A DNA stretch of 64,000 bases from NCBI RefSeq assembly GCF_017571525.1, contig NZ_JAGETY010000011.1, positions 1 to 64,000 on the forward strand. Direction: 5' to 3'. Positions 43,491 to 51,657 of this stretch are shown here, one piece after another. How positions within the stretch are numbered: the first letter of the stretch is position 1; every line of letters begins with the position of its first letter. This DNA comes from Hymenobacter sp. BT559 (GTDB lineage: Bacteria; Bacteroidota; Bacteroidia; Cytophagales; Hymenobacteraceae). A model generated the notes under the pieces. The model searched no databases and was not told where the DNA came from. It saw only the letters and a list, made by a program, of their open reading frames with translations. A program made the translations under genes and the position numbers.

Positions 43491-44297
43491 CTAGCCCCTG
43501 GCTGCGCCCATCGTCTGCCAGGTTTCCCAGCCCAGCTTGAGAATAAAGGCGCTCACGACCACCAAAAACAGCACCCGCACGAAGCCCGTGCCGCGCCGCA
43601 GCGCCAGCCGCGCCCCTAGCGAAGAGCCCAGCACGTTGCAGGCGGCCATCGGCAGGGCATAATAATACAGCACCTGCCCGGTCGAGATAAAGTAGGCTAG
43701 CCCAGTGATATTGGTGGCAATATTGACCACCTTGGCCGAGGCCGAGGCCGCCAGAAAGTCGTAGCCAAACAACCCCACGAACGCAAACAGCAGCAAGCTG
43801 CCCGTACCCGGCCCGAAGAACCCGTCGTAAAATCCGATGCCGGCGCCCAGCGCAATGCCCGTCCACAGCTCGCGGCGGCCGTGCAGGCGCGGCGCGTGCA
43901 GGCTGCCAAAATCCTTGCGCCAGAAGGTATAGGCGGCCATCAGCACCAGCAGGGCCAGCACCAGCGGCTTCACCAGGTCTTTGTTGAGGCCGCTCACTGC
44001 CCGCGCCCCTAGCAGCGCGAAGCAGCCCGCCACCACCGCCGCCACGGCCACGGTGCGCCAGTTGATGGACACGCCCGCTAGCCCCCGCAGATACCGAAAA
44101 GCCGACGCTGAGGTGCCCGCCAGGCTAGCTACTTTGCCGGTGCCGAGCACTGTAGGTACCGGCACCTTGGGTAGCAGCAACAACAGGGCCGGCAGTTGAA
44201 TGAGCCCCCCGCCGCCCACCATGCCATCGATGAGGCCGGCTAGCAGTGAGGCCGCGCACAGGAGCGGAAGGGTATAAGACGGGTCGCTAAGGGGCAT
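43491..44297 (-). CDS. TSUP family permease (TauE/SafE, sulfite exporter-like)
   Basis: 268-aa inner-membrane protein of about eight helices. The N-terminal LIDGMVGGGGLIQLPALL and the internal GFYDGFFGPGTGSLLLFAFV are the two inverted half-repeat signatures of the TSUP family, members of which export sulfite or sulfonates or take up sulfur compounds. The ATG at 44297 (MPLSDPSYTL) is preferred over the TTG at 44312. The substrate is unknown. It lies upstream of the NmrA-like gene on the same strand. Confidence 0.88.
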   Translation of the reverse strand: MPLSDPSYTLPLLCAASLLAGLIDGMVGGGGLIQLPALLLLLPKVPVPTVLGTGKVASLAGTSASAFRYLRGLAGVSINWRTVAVAAVVAGCFALLGARAVSGLNKDLVKPLVLALLVLMAAYTFWRKDFGSLHAPRLHGRRELWTGIALGAGIGFYDGFFGPGTGSLLLFAFVGLFGYDFLAASASAKVVNIATNITGLAYFISTGQVLYYYALPMAACNVLGSSLGARLALRRGTGFVRVLFLVVVSAFILKLGWETWQTMGAARG

Positions 44298-44320
44298 TTT
44301 GGTGAATAGCAACTAAAGCA

Positions 44321-44357
44321 AGAACGTCATGCTTCGACAAGCGCAGCATGACGTTCT
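44321..44357. repeat. Family B hairpin
   Basis: The 13-bp arms AGAACGTCATGCT and AGCATGACGTTCT (44321-44333 and 44345-44357) flank the 11-nt loop TCGACAAGCGC. It lies between dnaB and the TSUP permease, 21 nt after the dnaB stop in the direction of transcription. Confidence 0.88.
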
Positions 44358-44378
44358 CTTTACAAACAAGTCAATTTC

Positions 44379-46037
44379 TTAAAACGGCGGCTCTTCGCCA
44401 AAGCTGTTGCTCTTGGGGAAGGGCACCGGCGAGGGTGCGTCGTTCATACGCGAGCCTAGCCGGATGGTATTGGGCGCTCCAAAGCCACCGCCCGGCGCGG
44501 GCCCGCCGGCCGGCTCCGAGTCGAAGCTGCTACTAGGAAACGAGTTAGACGAGAAGGCCGGTGCGCCGCCGAAGCCGCCCGCATCGCCGCCCCCATCGAA
44601 GCCGTCGAGGTCGGCAAACTTGGTGAAGCGGCCGATGAACTTGAGCTGCACCGTTTCCAAAGAGCCGTTACGGTGCTTGGCAATGATAACCTCGCCCATA
44701 CCCTGGGTCGGGTTGCCCATTTCATCTTCCGTAATCTTATAATATTCAGGTCGATACAGGAAGATAACCATGTCGGCGTCCTGCTCGATAGAGCCCGATT
44801 CGCGAAGGTCACTGAGTTGGGGCTTCTTGTCGCCGCCGCGCGTTTCTACCGAGCGCGAGAGCTGCGACAGCGCAATTACCGGCACGTTTAGCTCCTTGGC
44901 AATGCCCTTGAGGGCTCGCGAAATGCTGGCAATTTCCTGTTCGCGGTTGCCGCCCTTGCCGCCGTCGTTGCCGCTCATCAACTGTAGGTAGTCAATGATA
45001 ATGAGCTGGATATCGTGCTGCGACTTGAGGCGCCGGCACTTGGCCCGCAGCTCACGAATGCTGAGCGCGGGCGTGTCGTCGATGTAAATCGGGGCCGTGG
45101 AAAGCGACGAAATCTTGTGGTTGAGTTGCGCCCACTCGTAGTCGGCGAGGTTGCCCTTCTTGATTTTCTCCGAATCGAGCTCCGCCTCAGCCGAAATCAG
45201 ACGATTGACGAGCTGAAGCGACGACATTTCGAGCGAGAAAATGGCCACCGGCTTCTTGAAATCAACCGCCGCGTTGCGCATGGCCGATACCACGAATGCG
45301 GTTTTGCCCATGCCGGGGCGAGCCGCAACAATCACCAAGTCAGATGGTTGCCACCCGCTGGTCACGCGGTCGAGGGCCGAGAAACCGGTGGGCACACCGG
45401 TGAGGCCGTCCTTCTGGTGCTTCTTTTCTTCGAGCTCCTTGATGGCCTTCACCATCAGGTCCTGCATCGAGTCGACGCCCTTGCGCATGTTGTCTTCCGA
45501 CACCTGGAAGATGTTCTTCTCTGTGGAGTCGAGCAGCTCAAATACGTCGGTGGTTTCCTCGTAGGCGTCGCGCAGGATGTCGGTGGCCGTGCGAATGAGC
45601 TCGCGCTTGATGGCGGCCTCCAGAATGACCCTAGCGTGCGCCTCGATGTTGGCCGCCGAGTTGATGTGCATGGTGAGGCCGGCCACGTAGCCCACCCCAC
45701 CGGCGGCTTCGAGCTCGCCCATCTCGCGCAGCTCCTGCACCACGGTAAGCTGGTCGATAGGCTCCGACTTATCAAACAAGTTACTTATGGCCTTGTAGAT
45801 GCGCTGGTGGCCATCCTTATAAAAGCTGTGGGCTTTCAGGATATCAACCACCGTAGTGAGCGCGTCTTTTTCGAGCATGAGGGCACCTAGCACGGCGGCT
45901 TCCATTTCGAGGCGCTGGGGCGGCAGCTTGCCGGTGGGCGACATGGGCACGGGCGCGCGGCTACCGCGCACACCCTGAAAGGCGGCAGCAGCGCGGGCCG
46001 CAGATTGCTTGAGGCGGTCGTCCATACGGTCGTTCAT
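44379..46037 (-). CDS. dnaB: Replicative DNA helicase DnaB
   Basis: 552-aa hexameric helicase that unwinds the replication fork. An N-terminal helical domain (MEAAVLGALMLEKDAL, near residue 45) precedes the RecA-like motor with Walker A ARPGMGKT (near 245), Walker B LIIIDYLQLM and the DNA-binding loop SRSVETRGGDKKPQLSDLRESG. A Gly/Ser/Pro-rich C-terminal tail of about 90 residues is longer than in E. coli and may be disordered. The ATG at 46037 (MNDRMDDRLKQ) is chosen over the upstream frame, which has no DnaB-like sequence. No intein is seen. Confidence 0.96.
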   Translation of the reverse strand: MNDRMDDRLKQSAARAAAAFQGVRGSRAPVPMSPTGKLPPQRLEMEAAVLGALMLEKDALTTVVDILKAHSFYKDGHQRIYKAISNLFDKSEPIDQLTVVQELREMGELEAAGGVGYVAGLTMHINSAANIEAHARVILEAAIKRELIRTATDILRDAYEETTDVFELLDSTEKNIFQVSEDNMRKGVDSMQDLMVKAIKELEEKKHQKDGLTGVPTGFSALDRVTSGWQPSDLVIVAARPGMGKTAFVVSAMRNAAVDFKKPVAIFSLEMSSLQLVNRLISAEAELDSEKIKKGNLADYEWAQLNHKISSLSTAPIYIDDTPALSIRELRAKCRRLKSQHDIQLIIIDYLQLMSGNDGGKGGNREQEIASISRALKGIAKELNVPVIALSQLSRSVETRGGDKKPQLSDLRESGSIEQDADMVIFLYRPEYYKITEDEMGNPTQGMGEVIIAKHRNGSLETVQLKFIGRFTKFADLDGFDGGGDAGGFGGAPAFSSNSFPSSSFDSEPAGGPAPGGGFGAPNTIRLGSRMNDAPSPVPFPKSNSFGEEPPF

Positions 46038-46325
46038 TGAAGGGTAGGCAGGGCAAAAGACGGGTAACAGCGCAGGTAATTGCTTTCGACGGAAAGCGGC
46101 CGGGCAACCAGTGCCCGAACTAACAAAGCTAACCAATAAGTGTCCGAAAAGAAAGCCAAAGCTGGGCTATTGTTTGGAAGGCTGGCCCGGCCCGAGCGCA
46201 GGCCCGGCCGTACTTTCGCGCCCTGCAACCGGCTGGCAACAGGCGGCTTAGCCCGTGGCGGGCGGCCTGGGCATCGCTAGCCAGCTCGACTCCAACCAGA
46301 TACTAAACAACTAATCATAAGACAC

Positions 46326-47690
46326 TTGGAAAATATTCATCTCATCGCCGTTGGCGGCAGCATTATGCACAACCTGGCGCTGGCGCTGCACCGGCGCGGC
46401 GCACACGTAACGGGCTCCGACGACGAGATATTTGAGCCGGCCCGCACCCGGCTGGCGGCGGCCGGCTTGCTGCCCGAGGCCGAAGGCTGGTTTCCGGAGA
46501 AGATTCATACCGACCTCTCGGCCGTGATTGTGGGCATGCACGCCCGGCCCGACAACCCCGAACTGGCCCGCGCTCAGGAGCTAGGCCTCAAAATCTACTC
46601 GTTTCCGGAGTACATCTACGAGGCCAGTAAAGACAAGCAGCGCATCGTAATAGGCGGCTCGCACGGCAAGACGAGCATTACGGCGCTCATTCTGCACGTT
46701 TTGCGCTTCCACAACCGGCAGTTTGACTACGCCGTGGGCGCGCAGCTCGCGGGCTTCGACCTGATGGTGCAGCTCACGGATGACGCGCCGATTATCATCA
46801 TCGAAGGGGACGAGTACCTATCGTCGCCGGTAGACCGCCGGCCCAAGTTTCACCTCTACCAGCACCACATTGGCGTGATTTCGGGCATCAGCTGGGACCA
46901 CATCAACGTGTTTCCGACCGAGGAAATCTACCGCGAGCAGTTCGAGATTTTTGCCCGCCAAACCCCCAAGGCCGGCGTGCTCATCTACGACCGCGACGAC
47001 GAGCAAACGCAGCTCGTGGCTGTGCCCACTAGCCCCGATGTGACGTACGTAGGCTACGGCCCGCACGAGCACGTTATCCGCGATGGCCAGACCTTCCTCA
47101 TAACTAAAAAGGATGAGGAGGTGCCCATTCAGGTATTTGGCGAGCACAACCTGCGCAACATCTCGGCGGCTAAGGAGGTGTGCAAGCAGCTGGGCATCAA
47201 GGGCAAAGATTTTTATAAGGCAGTCGCTACCTTCAAAGGCGCGGCGCGGCGCCTAGAGCTGGTGCAGGCCGGCGCTACGTCGGTGGTATACAAAGACTTT
47301 GCCCACGCGCCCAGCAAGCTACGCGCCACGGCGGCGGCCCTCAAGCAGCAGTTTCCGAAGCGGCGGCTGGTGGCCTGCCTCGAATTGCACACGTTCAGCT
47401 CGCTCAACCCGGCGTTTTTGCCGCAGTACGCGCACTGCTTCGACGCGCCCGATGTGGCCGTGGTGTACTTCAACCCTCACGTGCTGGAGCACAAGCGCCT
47501 GCCACCGCTAGCCCCCGAGGCAGTGGCCGAGGCCTTTAAGCGGCCCGATTTAAAGGTCTTTACCGATAGTAAGGCTCTGGCCGAGTTCCTGCATGCCCAG
47601 CAGTGGGCCGATACTAATTTGCTGCTGATGACCTCCGGCACCTTCGACGGCCTGGACCTGACAGCGCTGGCAGCGGAGGTAGTGAAATAA
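46326..47690 (+). CDS. mpl: UDP-N-acetylmuramate:tripeptide ligase
   Basis: 454-aa Mur ligase that rejoins recycled L-Ala-D-Glu-meso-DAP to UDP-MurNAc in peptidoglycan recycling. The N-terminus IHLIAVGGSIMHNLALALHR is the UDP-sugar site. IGGSHGKTSITALIL holds the ATP P-loop (near residue 115) and EGDEYLSSP the metal-binding Glu. The start is TTG at 46326, which begins the conserved sequence directly. The 288-nt gap before it, shared with divergent dnaB, holds a possible -7-like TACTTTCG near 46211 and nothing else clear. Confidence 0.94.
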   Translation: MENIHLIAVGGSIMHNLALALHRRGAHVTGSDDEIFEPARTRLAAAGLLPEAEGWFPEKIHTDLSAVIVGMHARPDNPELARAQELGLKIYSFPEYIYEASKDKQRIVIGGSHGKTSITALILHVLRFHNRQFDYAVGAQLAGFDLMVQLTDDAPIIIIEGDEYLSSPVDRRPKFHLYQHHIGVISGISWDHINVFPTEEIYREQFEIFARQTPKAGVLIYDRDDEQTQLVAVPTSPDVTYVGYGPHEHVIRDGQTFLITKKDEEVPIQVFGEHNLRNISAAKEVCKQLGIKGKDFYKAVATFKGAARRLELVQAGATSVVYKDFAHAPSKLRATAAALKQQFPKRRLVACLELHTFSSLNPAFLPQYAHCFDAPDVAVVYFNPHVLEHKRLPPLAPEAVAEAFKRPDLKVFTDSKALAEFLHAQQWADTNLLLMTSGTFDGLDLTALAAEVVK

Positions 47691-47709
47691 CCTGCGCTTC
47701 TGCTGCTTT

Positions 47710-48831
47710 ATGCGTTACCTACTCACTCCCTGCACGGTGTACACGGGTACCGACGTGCTGCCCAACCACGCGGTGCTCCTCAACGACGGCCGCATTGAGG
47801 CGGTGCTGCCCGCCACTGCCGAGCTGCCCGCCGACGTGCCCCGCCGCGATGGCCGCGGCCTGAACCTGGCGCCGGGCTTCGTCGATTTGCAGATTTACGG
47901 CGGGGCTAGCGGCCTGTTTTCGGTCGAGCCCACGCCCACCGTACTGGCCGACCTGCGGGCGCATACGCTGCGCCACGGCACCACCAGCTTTTTGCCGTGC
48001 CTGCCCACCAGTCCGCCCGCACTGATGCGCGAGGCTCTGGCTACGGTGCAGGCGGCGCTACCGTCCATGCCCGGCCTGCTAGGCCTGCATTTGGAAGGCC
48101 CGTACATCAACCCCGTCAAGAAGGGCGCACACCAGGAAGCGTTTATTCAAACCCCTACCCTAGCCGATATTGAAGAGCTGCTAAATGAGGCGGGCGGCGC
48201 CTTGCGCTTCATGACGCTAGCACCCGAGCGGGTGAGCCCGGCCGTGGTGGCCCGGCTGCGGACGGCGGGCGTGGTGCTGTCGGCGGGCCACTCGGCGGCT
48301 ACGTATGAGCAGGCCACGGCGGCATTTGACCAGGACTTTACCACGACTACGCACCTGTTCAATGCCATGTCGGGCTTCGAGAGCCGGGCGCCGGGGCTGG
48401 TGGGCGCTGTGTACGACCACCCCGCCGCCCACGCCAGTATCATTGCCGATGGCGTGCACTGCGCCTACGCTGCGGTGCGCGTAAGTCAGAAAATGATGGG
48501 CGAGCGCCTGTTTCTCATCACCGACGCCGTGACGGCCAGCTCTACCGGCGCCTACCGCTTTCATCAACAAGATAACTACTTCGTAGATGAAAAAGGCACC
48601 CTAGCCGGCTCGGCGCTCACGATGCTGCTGGCGGTGCGCAACTGCGTGCAGCACGTGGGCCTGCCGCTGGCCGAGGCCCTGCGCATGGCCTCGCTTTACC
48701 CCGCCCGGGTGGTGGGGCTAGCCCACGAAATCGGGCGCATCGAGCCCGGCTACCGGGCCGACTTGTGCTTATTTGACGATGATTTTCAAGCCCACGCTAC
48801 CATACTTCGGGGCGAGTGGTACGCGGCTTAA
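47710..48831 (+). CDS. nagA: N-acetylglucosamine-6-phosphate deacetylase
   Basis: 373-aa amidohydrolase converting GlcNAc-6-P to GlcN-6-P and acetate. HLEGPYINPVKKGAHQ has the metal-binding Glu (near 127), SAGHSAATYEQA and THLFNAMSG carry the metal His, and LITDAVTASSTG holds the catalytic Asp. It is 19 nt downstream of mpl on the same strand, so cell-wall recycling steps are probably co-expressed. The usual first HxH of some amidohydrolases is absent (QIYGG), as in the single-metal NagA group. Confidence 0.93.
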   Translation: MRYLLTPCTVYTGTDVLPNHAVLLNDGRIEAVLPATAELPADVPRRDGRGLNLAPGFVDLQIYGGASGLFSVEPTPTVLADLRAHTLRHGTTSFLPCLPTSPPALMREALATVQAALPSMPGLLGLHLEGPYINPVKKGAHQEAFIQTPTLADIEELLNEAGGALRFMTLAPERVSPAVVARLRTAGVVLSAGHSAATYEQATAAFDQDFTTTTHLFNAMSGFESRAPGLVGAVYDHPAAHASIIADGVHCAYAAVRVSQKMMGERLFLITDAVTASSTGAYRFHQQDNYFVDEKGTLAGSALTMLLAVRNCVQHVGLPLAEALRMASLYPARVVGLAHEIGRIEPGYRADLCLFDDDFQAHATILRGEWYAA

Positions 48832-48837
48832 TTGCTT

Positions 48838-48895
48838 AAAGTAAAAAGCTCATCCCTAACATACGGCCGTATGTTAGGGATGAGCTTTTTACTTT
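48838..48895. terminator. 58-bp perfect palindrome, bidirectional terminator
   Basis: The arms 48838-48866 and 48867-48895 are exact complements with no spacer. The stem core GCTCATCCCTAACATACGG is flanked by AAAAA and TTTTT, so it reads as a terminator on both strands. It lies between convergent nagA and the small peptide gene, whose TAA stop is inside it. Confidence 0.92.
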
Positions 48896-48987
48896 GAATC
48901 CTTCTTCGGCCGGCCGCTGTCATTGACCAGCAGCACGGCCAAGGCCGTGAGGCTCAGGCGCAAGGCCCACTTGGCGGCGCGGCTCAT
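48889..48987 (-). CDS. 32-aa predicted membrane peptide, coupled to a lipoprotein gene
   Basis: Short gene of 33 codons including stop (MSRAAKWALRLSLTALAVLL then VNDSGRPKKDSK). It has one hydrophobic helix with basic residues on both sides. Its ATG overlaps the TGA of the preceding lipoprotein gene (ATGA, 48984-48987), a pattern of translational coupling. Its stop is within the 58-bp palindrome. Chance is possible for so short a frame, but position and hydrophobicity support it. Function unknown. Confidence 0.5.
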   Translation of the reverse strand: MSRAAKWALRLSLTALAVLLVNDSGRPKKDSK

Positions 48988-49601
48988 TTGCGTTTCTTTT
49001 TGGCGGTGGGGTCTTCGATGGGTGCTTTGGCAAATATCTCATTGGCCTCCAGCACTTTCATGGTGCAGCTACTGCCGCCCGAGTTGTCGTCGCAGGTGGT
49101 GCCCACGATGTGGCCATCCTCAAAATCGAAGTAGCAGTTGGGGCAGCCCACGCCCGTGATGACGTAGCGGCTGGCGTTGGGCGTGAGGTAATAGGTGCTG
49201 TCGTCGGTGCCGCGTAGCGGCAGGGCCATGGCCCGGTAGGCGCCGTTTTGGTGGCCCATGCCGATGAGGTAATACACGGGCTGCTTTTCCTCGCTGCCGG
49301 GCGCCTTGCGCACCATGATGCGGTCGATAACCGTGCCGTCGTCGAACTGCCGAATGAGCGCTGCCGCCATTACGGCCTGCGACAGCTTGTATTTCACAGT
49401 CCCTTTACCATCAAGATGCATAATCTGATGGCTGCTGGCTGAGCCCGACAGCGAGGCGCCGGCGGCATCGCTCAGGCGCTGGGCTTCGCGGGCGGGGTCG
49501 CTGCTCTCGCGGCGTCGGGTAGTCTCGCAAGATGTCAGCATCAGCAAGCCACTAAGCAACCCCAGCAGCAACAATCCAAACAAACGGGGTAGAGTACGCA
49601 T
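48984..49601 (-). CDS. Lipoprotein with C-terminal Cys cluster
   Basis: 205-aa lipoprotein. The signal LLSGLLMLTSC ends at the lipidated Cys near residue 25. After a Ser/Ala-rich linker the mature domain is beta-rich. Four cysteines near the C-terminus (GVGCPNCYFDFEDGHIVGTTC and a following Cys in GGSSC) could form disulfides or bind a metal. The last residues are basic (AKKKRK). No family is recognised. It is translationally coupled to a 32-aa peptide gene. Confidence 0.7.
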   Translation of the reverse strand: MRTLPRLFGLLLLGLLSGLLMLTSCETTRRRESSDPAREAQRLSDAAGASLSGSASSHQIMHLDGKGTVKYKLSQAVMAAALIRQFDDGTVIDRIMVRKAPGSEEKQPVYYLIGMGHQNGAYRAMALPLRGTDDSTYYLTPNASRYVITGVGCPNCYFDFEDGHIVGTTCDDNSGGSSCTMKVLEANEIFAKAPIEDPTAKKKRK

Positions 49602-49703
49602 ATAGGCAGCCTTCCTTCTCTCTTAGCTCGTGAACGCCCTCATACGTGGCAGCGCGCCGATTTGGTTTAGCCCACTGCCTCAGCTAGCCCGCACTGCTCA
49701 GCA

Positions 49704-49738
49704 AAAAAGGCGCGCCGGGCTAGCCGACGCGCCTTTTT
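49704..49738. terminator. Bidirectional terminator
   Basis: The arms AAAAAGGCGCG (49704-49714) and CGCGCCTTTTT (49728-49738) have an A tract on one side and a T tract on the other. It lies in the gap between the M48 peptidase (ends 49856) and lipoprotein (starts 49601) genes, both on the minus strand. The same gap (49602-49855) also has a CCGGTCCG...CGGACCGG pairing near 49770-49800. Confidence 0.8.
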
Positions 49739-49855
49739 ACCGTGAACCTGTTCAGGAGGTTAGGAAGCCGGTCCGACCGCTTTCAACGGCCGGACCGGTG
49801 CCACGACAGCGAAGCGTATTTTCCCAACAGCTTCGGTAGTTACCAGGAGTGGGCC

Positions 49856-50650
49856 CTAGCGGGGCTTGTAATATTTCTGGGCCTCGGGCAGCAGACTCTT
49901 GATGTCGGCAATGCGCTGGGCATCGGCGGGGTGGTCGGAGAGGAAAACCGGCGTGCTGTTCTGGCTCTGGGCCGCCATGCGCTCCCAGAACGGGATGGCA
50001 CCGGCCGGGTCATAGCCCGCCATGGCCATGAAAATCAGGCCCAGGTGGTCGGCCTCGCTTTCCTGGCGGCGGCTGAAGGCCAGGGCGGCACCCTGCTCGC
50101 CAGCCCCGATTACGGTATTAAACAGGCTACCCGTGGCGGTAGGGTTTTGCGAAACCGCCGTGGCCAGCGCCGTGCCGCCCAGTTGCAGGGCTAGTTGGTC
50201 GCTCATACGCTCGGCGCCGTGCTTGGCCACGGCGTGCGAAATTTCGTGCCCTAGCACTACGGCCAGGCCGTTTTCATCGCGGGTGAGCGGCAGAATACCT
50301 GTGTACACCGCCACCTTGCCGCCGGGCATGCACCAGGCGTTCACCGTTTTGGGGTCATCGATGAGGTTAAACTCCCATTGGTAGCCGTCGAGCTGGCTGC
50401 TCTGGCCCTGCTGCTTGAAATATTGCTCCACGGCGGCGGCTACGCGCTGGCCCACGCGGCGCACCATGGCCACTTCTTCGGCATTGGTAGAAAGTTTGGC
50501 AGTGCCCAGCGTTTGCTTGTATTGGGTTACGGCCAGCGTATTCATCTCGCTGTCTGACACCAGGCTGAGCTGGCGGCGGCCCGTAATCGGCACGGTGGTG
50601 CAGCCGGCGGCTAGCAGCAAGCTGCTAGCTAGTAGGAATTTCTTGAACAT
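49856..50650 (-). CDS. M48 family metallopeptidase lipoprotein
   Basis: 264-aa periplasmic zinc peptidase anchored by a lipoprotein signal (LLAAGC, Cys near residue 17). The zinc site is GHEISHAVAKH with the third ligand Glu in ESEADHLGLIFMA. The sequence VNAWCMPGGKVAVYTG before it is a family hallmark. It resembles E. coli LoiP/BepA, which degrade or assist misfolded outer-membrane proteins. It stands alone. The 201-nt gap to the next gene shows only weak T-rich promoter-like sequence. Confidence 0.9.
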   Translation of the reverse strand: MFKKFLLASSLLLAAGCTTVPITGRRQLSLVSDSEMNTLAVTQYKQTLGTAKLSTNAEEVAMVRRVGQRVAAAVEQYFKQQGQSSQLDGYQWEFNLIDDPKTVNAWCMPGGKVAVYTGILPLTRDENGLAVVLGHEISHAVAKHGAERMSDQLALQLGGTALATAVSQNPTATGSLFNTVIGAGEQGAALAFSRRQESEADHLGLIFMAMAGYDPAGAIPFWERMAAQSQNSTPVFLSDHPADAQRIADIKSLLPEAQKYYKPR

Positions 50651-50851
50651 GAAAAAAGTGCTGATAAGGGTTAGAGAAAGAGTGGACTAGCCCGGCTTGG
50701 CGTAGCGAATCTGGGGCCAATAAAGCAGCCGGGCCCTGCAGGCTATACGCAACCGGGCGGGGGAAATGTTTACTTTGTGCAGCGAGGGGCCGCGTGGGCC
50801 CTGCACCGGGCCAGCCCCGCCACTACTCGCCTTTTCCGATAGCCTCTTCCC

Positions 50852-51466
50852 ATGAAAATTATCTGCATCGGCCGCAACTACGCCGACCACATTGCCGAGC
50901 TGCACAACGAAACGCCCGCCGCCCCGGTCATTTTCCTCAAGCCCGAAACGGCGCTGGTGCAGCGCGGCCAGCCCTTCTTCGTGCCCGACTTTTCGAAAGA
51001 CGTGCACCACGAGCTGGAGCTGGTGCTGCGCATCAGCAAAAACGGCCGCCACATCGAGGAAAAATTTGCCCATACGTACTTCGACGCCATTGGGCTAGGC
51101 ATCGATTTTACGGCCCGCGACCTGCAGAGCGAGCTCAAGAAAAAAGGCCTGCCCTGGGAGCTGGCCAAGGCCTTCGATGGCTCGGCCCCCGTGTCGCCCA
51201 CCTTCAAGCCGGTGGCCGAGTTTCCCGATTTTGCCAACATCAACTTCCGCCTTGAAGTAAATGGCGAGGTGCGTCAGCAGGGCAACTCGGGCCTGATGCT
51301 GCACCCGTTCGCCAAGATTCTCAGCTTCGTGTCGCAGTACATTACCCTCAAGCAGGGCGACCTCATTTTCACCGGCACGCCGGCCGGTGTGGCGGCCGTG
51401 CAGCCCGGCGACGAGCTGGTGGGCTACCTCGAAGACGAGAAAATCCTGGAAGTACCCGTGCGCTAG
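50852..51466 (+). CDS. Fumarylacetoacetate hydrolase family protein
   Basis: 204-aa protein of the FAH fold. IGRNYADHIAEL and PETAL begin the domain; HHELELVLRISKN carries the Glu pair that binds the metal, IGLGIDFTARDL the Asp, and FTGTPAGVAAVQPGDEL the conserved end. Members hydrolyse C-C bonds of beta-diketones, decarboxylate oxaloacetate or hydrolyse acylpyruvates. The short length fits the YcgM/acylpyruvase subgroup, so that is the best guess. Single gene. Confidence 0.88.
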   Translation: MKIICIGRNYADHIAELHNETPAAPVIFLKPETALVQRGQPFFVPDFSKDVHHELELVLRISKNGRHIEEKFAHTYFDAIGLGIDFTARDLQSELKKKGLPWELAKAFDGSAPVSPTFKPVAEFPDFANINFRLEVNGEVRQQGNSGLMLHPFAKILSFVSQYITLKQGDLIFTGTPAGVAAVQPGDELVGYLEDEKILEVPVR

Positions 51467-51480
51467 GCCCTATTCCGCAA

Positions 51481-51622
51481 GGTGTAGCGACGCATCCCCG
51501 CGTCTCATCGTTGTACGATAGCCGACCGTGCCGTTGCGCACCAGCCAGCCTTTTCGCTTCACGATAGCCGCCCGCTACCCCTAGCGGCGCGGCCCCGAGA
51601 TGCAAGAATGCGTCGCTACACC
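51481..51622. repeat. Long inverted repeat (GTAGCGACGCAT family)
   Basis: The outer 15-bp arms GGTGTAGCGACGCAT (51481-51495) and its complement (51608-51622) enclose 112 nt, with partial inner pairing (GCGTCTC against GAGATGC) and no coding content. The length and terminal repeats resemble a small non-autonomous element. One copy in the window. Confidence 0.75.
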
Positions 51623-51657
51623 CGGTTATCTCCTTTCCGTTATCAAGCCTTATTATT

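Noticed and set aside
45015-45890. 291-codon frame antisense to dnaB
   Set aside because: It overlaps the DnaB motor domain and gives a low-quality His/Arg/Gly-rich product.
49630-49839. 69-codon frame between the lipoprotein and M48 genes
   Set aside because: It runs across a perfect terminator hairpin and has no domain or start signal.
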